Assembly (NCBI RefSeq): GCF_001597735.1
Contig: NZ_LUTS01000002.1
Span: 248,001-312,000 of the forward strand
Direction of reading: 5' to 3'
Source of the DNA: Neptuniibacter pectenicola
GTDB lineage: Bacteria; Pseudomonadota; Gammaproteobacteria; Pseudomonadales; Balneatricaceae
DNA length: 64,000 bases
The notes below the pieces were generated by a model. It saw only the letters and a list, made by a program, of their open reading frames with translations, ran no database searches and was not told the DNA's origin. Numbering within the stretch: the first letter of the stretch is position 1; each line of letters begins with the position of its first letter. Shown here piece by piece: positions 37,353 to 45,499 of the stretch. The position numbers were made by a program, and so were the translations under genes.

Positions 37353-38657
37353 GTGTTCAGGAAATTATCTATTGGTCTGATGCTGAATGTAATGTGTTTG
37401 TCGACAACGGCAATGGCAGATACGGTCAGTGATTTGTCTCAGCTCCTTGAGAAAGGAGAGTCTGTAAAAGCCTACCAGTTATCGCTTGATAATCTTGATG
37501 AGATGGAAGGTGACCCTGCGTTTGATTTTCAGTATGGCGTAGCAGCCATTGATAGTGGGCATCTTAGTGAAGGTATTTTTGCTCTTGAGCGTGTTCATAT
37601 GTTGGAACCTAAGAACTCGCTAGCGACGTTGGAACTGGCGCGTGGTTATTATTTGATCGCTCAATATGACAGAGCACAAGTGTTATTCCAGCAGGTTGAT
37701 GCAGAAAATCCACCCGATGTAGTCCGCGCGCGTATTCAGCAGTTTCTGACCCTGATTACAGAAAAAACGTCAATTTCACCGACTAAATTTAAGAGCTTTG
37801 TCGAGCTGTGGGCAGGTTACGACTCAAATATAAACTCAGGTCCCGGCGGACAAACCAATGTGGTCATATTGAGTGACAACGCATTAGGTCGTGGCGATTC
37901 ATATGCGCAAGTCAGGGTTGGATCGAGTGTTGAACATGCATACAACCCCGACAACGCGCTTGTGTTTAGTGCCAATGTCGATTCGCGTATTTACGATAGC
38001 GAAGATGAGCAAGACTACAATAATATTAATTTAAGTGCTGGGCATATATGGAAGGGTGAAGCTAATCAATTTCAATTCAACTTCAACCTACAAAAGTACC
38101 AGTTAGCCAATAACAACTACCGCGACATGTTTGGTATCACAGGCACGTGGAGTAAGCAGCTTAGTAAACGTTCGGTCATGAAGTTTTTCGTAGGGGCCAA
38201 TGACCTCGCTTATGATGACCAGTCATGGAAAGATGCAACCCTGAGTAATGTCGGTGCAAGCTATATCTATGCAGGGGAGGGTGGCTGGCGTCCTCTTTAT
38301 TTTATCAGTGCTTTTGCCGGAACAGAAAATCCAAAAACCGCGGGTATTTTAGCAAATGGCCAAGTTGATCGGGTTTTCCACGGCGGGAACTTAGGGATTC
38401 AGCTATCGCCTACTAGTGATATTAAGCTAACGCCCGCTATTACTTATCAACGTAGCGAATATAAAGGTAAAGATTGGATCTATAATATTAAGCGTAGGGA
38501 TGATTTTGCTATGTTTAATGTGAATATGGAGTGGATGGTTGCGCCCTCTTGGACAGTGTTAGCTAATTATAGTTTTACCGATATAGGCTCGAATATTGAG
38601 CTTTATGAATATGACCGCCAGCAAGCAATGCTGGGCTTGCGTTATAACTTTCAGTGA
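37353..38657 (+). CDS. TPR plus outer-membrane beta-barrel protein
   Basis: The 434-residue product has a signal peptide (1 to about 22, AMADT), a TPR-like region (about 30-140, with GVAAIDSGHLSEGIFALERV and LARGYYLIAQYDRAQVLFQQV), and a long beta-rich C-terminus (about 145-434) with alternating aromatic strands. The C-terminal part ends QAMLGLRYNFQ, where the penultimate Phe fits an outer-membrane strand. The TPR-barrel layout resembles Slam/DUF560-type and PgaA-like proteins. It could display or translocate the FecR partners. GTG 37353 has AGGAG 7 bases upstream. Confidence 0.82.
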   Translation: MFRKLSIGLMLNVMCLSTTAMADTVSDLSQLLEKGESVKAYQLSLDNLDEMEGDPAFDFQYGVAAIDSGHLSEGIFALERVHMLEPKNSLATLELARGYYLIAQYDRAQVLFQQVDAENPPDVVRARIQQFLTLITEKTSISPTKFKSFVELWAGYDSNINSGPGGQTNVVILSDNALGRGDSYAQVRVGSSVEHAYNPDNALVFSANVDSRIYDSEDEQDYNNINLSAGHIWKGEANQFQFNFNLQKYQLANNNYRDMFGITGTWSKQLSKRSVMKFFVGANDLAYDDQSWKDATLSNVGASYIYAGEGGWRPLYFISAFAGTENPKTAGILANGQVDRVFHGGNLGIQLSPTSDIKLTPAITYQRSEYKGKDWIYNIKRRDDFAMFNVNMEWMVAPSWTVLANYSFTDIGSNIELYEYDRQQAMLGLRYNFQ

Positions 38658-38667
38658 GATTTAGCAT

Positions 38668-40230
38668 ATGAAAATCTATGTCACGGCGGCTCTATTTATA
38701 CTATTTTCTAGTTTTGCCTCTGCTGCGCCTCAAAGCGTAGGTACTGTTATTTTGAGTTTTGGTCAGAATACGGCAGAGTCTGCGGGCGCCCAGCGGGTGT
38801 TGAAACGTAAAGTTGATGTGTATGCGGATGACCTGTTGAAAACGGGGGATACGGGGCGTTTACAGATACGATTCACCGATGGTGCGCGCTTATCATTAAA
38901 GCCGGGTACTGAATTTAAAATAGCTGAATATCAATTTGATGAGGCTAATCCTGAAGATGGAAAAGCGGTTTACCGGTTGTTAAAAGGCGGTATGAGAACG
39001 CTGTCTGGCCAGATAGGTAAAGTGGATAAAGAGGATTACACCTTAGATGCGGTTGTGGCGACAATCGGTATTCGTGGTACTGACTTTACCGTTGATAAGC
39101 AGGGCGATGAGGTCAAGGGGAGCGTTAATAATGGTGCGATTAACGTAGCTAATAAAGGGGGAGCCAGTGATATTGCAAAAGGCTTCTCGTTTCAGTTGGT
39201 GGGCGCTGAGGGAACGATAAATATATTCCGGACACCGACTGCGGTTCGTCGATCCCTTGATAGTAAGGATATTTCTGTGCCAGCCTCTCAAGTGGATAGT
39301 GAGAGTACGCAACAAATTACAGTGGCAGCTTCACCTAACCCAACAGGAAATGGTGAAGCCGCATCGGATGAAAGTGTTGTCGCTTTGGCTTTCTCGCAAG
39401 TGAATCTTGGTGGTGTAGAGGTCTCAGCAGGTAGTGTTGAAGGTGCTGACCGTAATTCTGATATTACAATAGATCGTACGCTGAGTGGCGGGGATGTTGT
39501 AACAGGCGTCGTCTTTAACGATGAAAGTAGTTTATCGTCCGATCCTTGTTCTCCTTGTGTTATATCTAGCCCGTCTCTGTTAGGGGTTGTGCTTGATCAG
39601 GGTGAGAGTACGGTCGGTACGGCTAAAGTTAGCTGGGGGCGTTGGGCCAGCGGTTATACTGTCGTTGAAAATGGTTTGCCGACGGTCACATCGGGTAGCT
39701 TTCATTTTATGTACAGTGATGATTTGACCCCAGATTCGGTTATTACAAATAAAACAGGCGATTTTGTTTATCGATATGACGCTACGCATGGTGGATATAC
39801 AAGCCCACAAAACGAAACGGGCGCCACAGGTACATTGAATGATTTTTCAACAGTCACTGGCACGGGTGGGCATGTATATAGTGGGACCTACTTTCGAGTC
39901 GATTTTGATGGGCAAAAGTTACTAGAAATAGGCGTTGAAGCCGATATATTGGGCAATTCTTATGAGTTGCGCGAAGCTGCGAGTGCTGATTTGAACTTAA
40001 GTAGTGTATTAAATGGTGAAGAGGTTGCATTAACCGGTACCTGTAGCGGACTAACCTGCGGTGCTGGTGTTGTGTCTACTGATCTTTCCGGTCATATGAG
40101 TATCGATTTTGTGGGTGATAATGCGGAAGGTGCTGTCACAAGTTATGCTGCTGAAGGGGTGAATGGATTGACCGGCGTAGCGTCCAGCATCAATGGTACT
40201 ATTTTTCTTGAAGGGGAGTCCTCTCCATAA
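38668..40230 (+). CDS. exported FecR-domain protein with large C-terminal beta region
   Basis: The 520-residue protein has a signal peptide (1-19, FASAAPQ) and a FecR domain (about 30-165; LKGGMRTLSG and ATIGIRGTDFTV match the first FecR protein). The remaining 330 residues are Gly/Ser/Thr-rich beta sheet, resembling a surface lipoprotein or transferrin-binding-like barrel; it has an isolated CSPC motif near residue 290. It starts 11 bases after the barrel gene and is likely co-translated. I propose that it is an outer-surface or periplasmic sensor; no ligand is evident. Confidence 0.83.
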   Translation: MKIYVTAALFILFSSFASAAPQSVGTVILSFGQNTAESAGAQRVLKRKVDVYADDLLKTGDTGRLQIRFTDGARLSLKPGTEFKIAEYQFDEANPEDGKAVYRLLKGGMRTLSGQIGKVDKEDYTLDAVVATIGIRGTDFTVDKQGDEVKGSVNNGAINVANKGGASDIAKGFSFQLVGAEGTINIFRTPTAVRRSLDSKDISVPASQVDSESTQQITVAASPNPTGNGEAASDESVVALAFSQVNLGGVEVSAGSVEGADRNSDITIDRTLSGGDVVTGVVFNDESSLSSDPCSPCVISSPSLLGVVLDQGESTVGTAKVSWGRWASGYTVVENGLPTVTSGSFHFMYSDDLTPDSVITNKTGDFVYRYDATHGGYTSPQNETGATGTLNDFSTVTGTGGHVYSGTYFRVDFDGQKLLEIGVEADILGNSYELREAASADLNLSSVLNGEEVALTGTCSGLTCGAGVVSTDLSGHMSIDFVGDNAEGAVTSYAAEGVNGLTGVASSINGTIFLEGESSP

Positions 40231-40247
40231 CTCAGGCAAGAAAGGCC

Positions 40248-41015
40248 TTAAGGAGAGCTTAGGTTAATTATCTGGTTGTGATGCAAACGATAAATCTGTT
40301 TATCAGGCAATAGTTGATGACACTGTTGCATAATGGTGTCTTCAAACCCAGGCTTTAAATGGGTGATCATGATTTTGCAATCATGGTTTAGCTGGGCTAA
40401 TTGCTCTTGTAAGTGGCTTGGGGTTAAGTGGCCACTTAAGCGTGCGAGTTCATCTATCTCGTCGGTAAACGAGACATCAATAATCAGTAGATCAGGTTTA
40501 CGATCATTTAAGATAGGCCAGAGCGCATCATTAATACCGGAGTCACCGGTAAACGCAAAGGATGCGTGCTCATCCGATAGAAAATAGCCAACCGTTGGGG
40601 TAGGGTGCTGCGCGGGTAGTACTTCGATGTTTTTGCCTTGTAGGCAAAGCTTATCCCCAGGTTTAACGGTGTGTAAGTGGATAATGGGCGACCCTTCAGG
40701 CAAACACGTGTAATCGGGCCAGATGGTCCAGTTGAAGATATGCTGCTTCAAGGCATCAATCACCTCAGGAAGAGCATAAATGTTAAGTGGCGCTTTGTGT
40801 TGGTCATAGATCGTAGCGAGCATTAAAGGCAGGCCCATAATGTGGTCAATATGTGCATGGGTAATGACAACATCACGTATTTTTAACATACGCTCCATTG
40901 TTAACAACTCGAGACCGGTGCCTGCATCGACCAATAACGAATCATCTACCAAAAATGTTGTAGTCTTTAACCCCTGACCTATGCCACCACTACAACCTAA
41001 CACGTCGATCTTCAC
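40248..41015 (-). CDS. metallo-beta-lactamase-fold cyclic nucleotide phosphodiesterase
   Basis: This 255-residue protein looks like a class II-type 3',5'-cyclic nucleotide phosphodiesterase. It opens KIDVLGCSGGIGQGLKTT, has the metal-binding ITHAHIDHIMGLP, then FTGDSGINDALWP and ITHLKPGFED for the remaining metal ligands. It would cleave cAMP or cGMP (family knowledge). I start it at GTG 41015 with GAGGTGG 5 bases before; the open frame continues to 41219, but the extra 68 residues look random. It lies convergent to the FecR genes and divergent from a cyclase gene, so the two enzymes may balance one pool of cyclic nucleotide. Confidence 0.85.
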   Translation of the reverse strand: MKIDVLGCSGGIGQGLKTTTFLVDDSLLVDAGTGLELLTMERMLKIRDVVITHAHIDHIMGLPLMLATIYDQHKAPLNIYALPEVIDALKQHIFNWTIWPDYTCLPEGSPIIHLHTVKPGDKLCLQGKNIEVLPAQHPTPTVGYFLSDEHASFAFTGDSGINDALWPILNDRKPDLLIIDVSFTDEIDELARLSGHLTPSHLQEQLAQLNHDCKIMITHLKPGFEDTIMQQCHQLLPDKQIYRLHHNQIINLSSP

Positions 41016-41044
41016 GTTCCACCTCAGATGTGCATCTAAATTAA

Positions 41045-41060
41045 GTACACTACTATGTAC
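41045..41060. promoter_or_regulatory. GTACA-N6-TGTAC dyad
   Basis: Perfect 5-bp arms separated by six bases, 30 bases before the phosphodiesterase GTG. Its shape suits a dimeric regulator near the promoter of that gene, but the site is short. Confidence 0.3.
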
Positions 41061-41139
41061 ATTATGGTCGTTGGGTTGGAAAAAGCGACAGCAAAAAAAT
41101 AGGACAACCAAATCGTTGAAGGTGCTGACTTTTTGGTAA

Positions 41140-41153
41140 AGCAAACGTTTGCT
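41140..41153. promoter_or_regulatory. LacI/PurR-type palindromic operator
   Basis: AGCAAACGTTTGCT is a perfect palindrome containing GCAAACGTTTGC, the core of PurR and other LacI-family operators. It lies between the phosphodiesterase and cyclase genes. No LacI-family gene occurs in the window, so the regulator is unknown. Confidence 0.45.
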
Positions 41154-41413
41154 GAGTACGACAGTTTTATATAAACGCCAACGGCTCTTCAAGATACAGA
41201 TATTAGCCCGTTGCAGCAAATGTATTAGTTTGAAATTTAAGCTTGTTAATAAGGGCGTATTGCTTTTATGCTCAATCTTTTAGCTTGCCTGTATTGTTTG
41301 GCTTGTTTTGTATCTAGGGTAGCGTGAACGCTGCACAATAAACCTAATAAAACGTATCAAAGAATGGATCGGGCTCCTTTCAATCGCTTCGTAGAACCGC
41401 TGTAGAGTAAGCT

Positions 41414-43609
41414 ATGAAACAAAGAAAAATAAGGACATTGTTGGGCATTCTTCTCACCGTGCTAATGATCGTGCCTGTGGTGAGTGGCGATCGCCCGGAG
41501 TTGTTTGAACGCTTTGAGTATGACCTCTACGATCTACGTTTACGCCAGTTCCTATCCACAGAGCAAGATCCGCGTATTGTTATTGTTGATATTGATGAAA
41601 AAAGCCTTGCAGCGGAAGGGCGGTGGCCATGGAATCGTTCAAAATTGGCGCGTATGGTCGATCAGTTGTTTGATCACTACGGGGTGGCTATCCTCGGTTT
41701 TGATATGGTGTTTTCAGAAGCGGATCAAAGCATAGACTTGGTTGAACTTAAGCGCTTTTTAAACGATAACGCTAACGAGACAAATGTCACTACGCTGCTC
41801 TCTACACTTAACTCAGATGTGCATTTTGCCAGAGCCATCATGGATAGGTCTGTTGTATTGGGGTACCTATTTGACCGTAGTCCAAAGAATTTACAAGTGG
41901 GGCATCCCGGTAATGCGGTGATAGGAGGCGATCCTGTTTTAGCAACGTTACCGATTCCTGAAGCCAATGGTGTGATCTCAAGTTTGACGGCGTTGCAAAG
42001 TGAGAGTGTTTGGAATGGTTTTTTTGATAACCCAATGGTTGATTCAGATGGGGTGTATCGACGTGTACCTGTGTTGCAGCGTTTTGAAGGAGAGTATTAC
42101 CCCTCACTGGCGTTAGCTATGTTGTTGGCGCTGTTTGATGAAGATAAAGTCCACCCTATTATTGAAACCGACTTTACCGGTGAAAGAGAGGCCTTGGTTG
42201 CGGTTGAAGCTGCCGGTATTCGTATTCCAGTCGATCAGCATGGTGCAGTATTAGTGCCTTATCGTGGTCCACAGGGGAGTTTTCCATATGTGTCGGCTAC
42301 GGATGTTATTAATGGGGTTGTGAAGCCTGAAGTACTAGAAGGCGCTATTATTTTAGTCGGTACGAGTGCCGCGGGCTTGTTGGATCTTAGGGTAACTCCG
42401 ATGAGTAATCGCTACTCCGGTGTGGAGGTCCATGCAAATATTTTATCGGGTATGTTAGATGAACGCCTTCAGCAGCAACCTGATTACACGCTCGGTGTGG
42501 AGATCGTCCAGCTTATTCTGTGCGGTCTTCTGCTCTCGTTTGTGATTCCTCGATTATCTGTCTTCGTTTCAACGCTCATTACACTGGCGATTAGTGGGCT
42601 AGTGATAGCGGTAAACCTGTATGCTTGGCAGCAGCTGTTGTGGGTTATTCCCTTAGGTTATACCTTGATCTTAATAAGCGTGTTGTACCTTTTTCAGCAA
42701 ACGACAGGGTACTTTTTTGAGACGCGCAATATTGCCCAATTAGCCAATCAATTTGGTCAATATATTCCTCCGGAAGTTGTGGAGGAGTTAAGCCAGCAAG
42801 ACCAAACGGTACAGTTGTCGGGTGAGAGTCGCGAGATGAGTGTGTTCTTCTCAGATGTTCGAGGATTTACCGATCTGTCAGAACAGCTCACACCGCAGCA
42901 GTTGACCCGTTTAATGAATATCTATTTAACGGGGATGACGAAGGTTATCCATGAACAGCGCGGCACGGTGGATAAGTATATAGGGGATGCGGTTATGGCT
43001 TTTTGGGGGGCTCCTATTAAAGATGAGGAGCATGCCCGTCATGCCTTACAAGCGGCGTTGAAAATGTTGGCTATATTGCCCGACCTTAATCAAGAACTTG
43101 CGCAGGAAGGTCTGCCGCCGGTAGAAGTGGGGATGGGGATTAATAGCGGTTTAATGAATGTTGGTAACATGGGCTCATCTTTCCGTATGGCCTACACGGT
43201 GATGGGCGACGCGGTTAATTTAGCATCACGCTTGGAGAGCTTAACTAAGTATTATGGGACCCCGCTGCTAGTTAGTGGTGATGTGGCGGTGATGGTGCCG
43301 GAATACCTTTATCGTAAATTGGACCGTGTGCAGGTAAAAGGCCGCCAGGAAGCGGTTGATATTCTAGAGCCTATAGGTTTACGTGAGCAGTGTACGCAGC
43401 ATCAACGGGATGCGGTCACCTTATTCTCTAAGGGGGTGCAGGCGTATACACAGAGAGAGTGGGATGAGGCCGCGTTACGCTTTAGTGATTACTTATGTCT
43501 TGCCGCAGATGATGTGATGGCAAGAATCTACCTTCATCGTATCGCTGAATATAAAAGCACGCCGCCCCCACGTGATTGGGATGGCGTGTTTAGTCATACA
43601 AGTAAATAA
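41414..43609 (+). CDS. CHASE2 domain class III adenylate cyclase
   Basis: The 731-residue protein has an N-terminal membrane segment, an extracytoplasmic CHASE2 domain (about 30-330, with IVIVDIDEKSLAAEGRWPW), three membrane helices (about 358-435) and a class III cyclase domain (about 470-650). The catalytic residues are present: Asp in VFFSDVRGFTDLSE, Lys and Asp in DKYIGDAVMAFWG, and YTVMGDAVNLASRLE with the transition-state Asn and Arg. Lys plus Thr at the purine-specifying positions fits class IIIb adenylate cyclase, so cAMP is the likely product. A helical tail of about 80 residues follows. The start has AGAGTAAGCT before it. It ends only two bases from the convergent HD-GYP gene. Confidence 0.93.
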   Translation: MKQRKIRTLLGILLTVLMIVPVVSGDRPELFERFEYDLYDLRLRQFLSTEQDPRIVIVDIDEKSLAAEGRWPWNRSKLARMVDQLFDHYGVAILGFDMVFSEADQSIDLVELKRFLNDNANETNVTTLLSTLNSDVHFARAIMDRSVVLGYLFDRSPKNLQVGHPGNAVIGGDPVLATLPIPEANGVISSLTALQSESVWNGFFDNPMVDSDGVYRRVPVLQRFEGEYYPSLALAMLLALFDEDKVHPIIETDFTGEREALVAVEAAGIRIPVDQHGAVLVPYRGPQGSFPYVSATDVINGVVKPEVLEGAIILVGTSAAGLLDLRVTPMSNRYSGVEVHANILSGMLDERLQQQPDYTLGVEIVQLILCGLLLSFVIPRLSVFVSTLITLAISGLVIAVNLYAWQQLLWVIPLGYTLILISVLYLFQQTTGYFFETRNIAQLANQFGQYIPPEVVEELSQQDQTVQLSGESREMSVFFSDVRGFTDLSEQLTPQQLTRLMNIYLTGMTKVIHEQRGTVDKYIGDAVMAFWGAPIKDEEHARHALQAALKMLAILPDLNQELAQEGLPPVEVGMGINSGLMNVGNMGSSFRMAYTVMGDAVNLASRLESLTKYYGTPLLVSGDVAVMVPEYLYRKLDRVQVKGRQEAVDILEPIGLREQCTQHQRDAVTLFSKGVQAYTQREWDEAALRFSDYLCLAADDVMARIYLHRIAEYKSTPPPRDWDGVFSHTSK

Positions 43610-43611
43610 AA

Positions 43612-45204
43612 CTAAGCAAAGCCGGGCAGTGAGTCTATAGAAAACTCATCGATCTGCCTGGGGGTCATATGTTTTTGAGCATAGGAAAGGTAAGCGCCAC
43701 TTTCGACAAAGAGCTTAAAGAGGTCGGCATCTAGGTGATTGTTTTCTACCATGCGGCCAAGGATCGTCATTGCTTGAGACAGTAGCATCCCTTTTTTGTA
43801 AGGACGGTCGGGCGACGTTAACGCCTCAAAAATATCCGCGATGCACATAATGCGGGCACGGGTTGATAGGTCATCGGCTTTTAGGCCACGGGGATAGCCG
43901 CTTCCATCTAAATGCTCGTGGTGGTTACAGGCAATCTCGGGCACATCTTTCAGTTGTTTCGGGTAGTTGAGGGACTCCAGCATATCGATGGAAACCTTAA
44001 TATGGTCGCGCATGACTTGCCGTTCATATTCGGTCAGCGTTCCTTTACGGATACATAGATTCTCGGTTTCATCGTTGGTCAATAAATGACGCACCTTGCC
44101 TTCTATGTCGGTCCAGCTGATTTTTGCAAGGCTAAGGATACGTTCCACATCCTCATCGGCCATAAATTCAGAGCCGGCATTCGCGTGTTTTATAAAGTCT
44201 AGATCCTGTTCCAGCTGCTGTTGTTGCTGTTTTAAACGAACCTGAGCTTCAGCGCGTTCCTGTTCTGAGGCGGTGGCGCTTGTGGTTAGATAATCTATCT
44301 CTAAATGTAACCTGTATTCGCGAAATCTCGATTCAATCAAATCAATACGATCAAACATCGTATGTAGCTTGGTTGCTTTGTCGATAATATATTCAGGTGT
44401 TGTTATCTTGCCGCAGTCATGTAACCAAGCCGCTATACGCAGTTCATACATCTCGACGTCACAAAATGTCGTATCAGCAAACGCTCCTTGGTTTGCCGCG
44501 TTGACGGCGTCGGCTAAAAGCATTGCGATTTCAGGCACTTGTTCGCAGTGTTTGCCCGTTACGGGTGACTTATGGTCAATGGCACGGCCTATTAATTTGA
44601 TAAATGACTCAAAAAGGTGGCGTTGTGCATCGATTAAGCGTTGTTTTGTGAGCACGGTTGCTGCAAGCGAGGCGAGAGATTCTACTAAATACTGCTGAGT
44701 TTCCTGAAAAGGAATGATCTCGCCTTTATCATCAATGGCATTAATAAGCTGTAAAACACCAATGATCTCACCCTCGTGATCTTGTAAAGGTACACAGAGG
44801 AATGATTTGGAATGGTAACTTAGCTGCTTGTCGAAATTGCGTGTGCCCGAAAAATCATAGGTTGAGCATGCATAGGCATCGGGAATATTAATGGTTTCAC
44901 GCTGTACAAAGGTTTGTACGACCACTAATTTTGAGGCCTGCTGCTGTGAGTTGAAAACTTGAATCGCTTGTAGGTCATGGGGCTTGCGGTGGATGCCTAG
45001 AGAGCGGTTATGCAGAATAGTGAATGCTAACTCATTTTCATTCTCTTCATTCAACGTATACAGCGTCCCTCCATCCGCATTGGTGAGGTACATACAACCT
45101 AAAATGATACGGTCTAATAGTTTGGTATGATCTTTTTCAGTCGTTAAAGCGCTTGTTAAATCGGCTAAGTGCTTTGCGATTTCTTCTGGAGCTAAGTGAA
45201 ACAT
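43612..45204 (-). CDS. GAF plus extended HD-GYP phosphodiesterase
   Basis: The 530-residue cytoplasmic protein has a GAF domain (about 20-185, with LYTLNEENE and FLCVPLQDHEGEIIGVLQLIN) and an HD-GYP domain. The HD half has LHDCGKITTPEYI and the GYP half HHEHLDGSGYPRG. About 115 residues separate the two halves where a typical domain has a short link; the insert is rich in Gln/Glu and predicted coiled coil (KQQQQQLEQDLDF). Metal ligands look intact, so c-di-GMP hydrolysis is plausible. AGGATCTTT lies just before the ATG. It is not in an operon with the next gene, 295 bases upstream. Confidence 0.92.
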   Translation of the reverse strand: MFHLAPEEIAKHLADLTSALTTEKDHTKLLDRIILGCMYLTNADGGTLYTLNEENENELAFTILHNRSLGIHRKPHDLQAIQVFNSQQQASKLVVVQTFVQRETINIPDAYACSTYDFSGTRNFDKQLSYHSKSFLCVPLQDHEGEIIGVLQLINAIDDKGEIIPFQETQQYLVESLASLAATVLTKQRLIDAQRHLFESFIKLIGRAIDHKSPVTGKHCEQVPEIAMLLADAVNAANQGAFADTTFCDVEMYELRIAAWLHDCGKITTPEYIIDKATKLHTMFDRIDLIESRFREYRLHLEIDYLTTSATASEQERAEAQVRLKQQQQQLEQDLDFIKHANAGSEFMADEDVERILSLAKISWTDIEGKVRHLLTNDETENLCIRKGTLTEYERQVMRDHIKVSIDMLESLNYPKQLKDVPEIACNHHEHLDGSGYPRGLKADDLSTRARIMCIADIFEALTSPDRPYKKGMLLSQAMTILGRMVENNHLDADLFKLFVESGAYLSYAQKHMTPRQIDEFSIDSLPGFA

Positions 45205-45499
45205 AAAGATCCTGATCTACCTATTTTAGATGTAACTGTAAATGTGGCGCTCAAGCGCTGCGCTGTCAAGGGGCGGTGGCGTTAAATAGCCAAAATACAA
45301 CGGTTTTCTCTACGCTTGGTTGATCAGTTCGAGATTGAAAGGGCATAGTGACGGCATTTCCGTTGCAGGCATGATGAGCGCCGCGCTTAGTGATAGCGTT
45401 AATGTGTTGAGGCCGCCTTTGCATTGGATGCGATGGGCGGGCCGGAGCAAGGCTAAAATTGAGAGCTTGAGGCTTAGCTTATCATTTTTTTGATTGGGT

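Larger units (their letters stand above)
41016..41413. other. divergent regulatory region of phosphodiesterase and cyclase genes
   Basis: This 398-base stretch separates two divergent genes whose products act on cyclic nucleotides. It contains the GTACA-N6-TGTAC dyad at 41045-41060 and a perfect 14-base palindrome at 41140-41153 (listed separately). The right part, 41330-41413, is the leader of the cyclase gene. I cannot place promoters firmly. Confidence 0.5.

Noticed and set aside
41016-41219. N-terminal extension of the phosphodiesterase from the frame start at 41219
   Set aside because: The extra 68 residues have no family similarity, and GTG 41015 has GAGGTGG and the conserved first motif directly after it.
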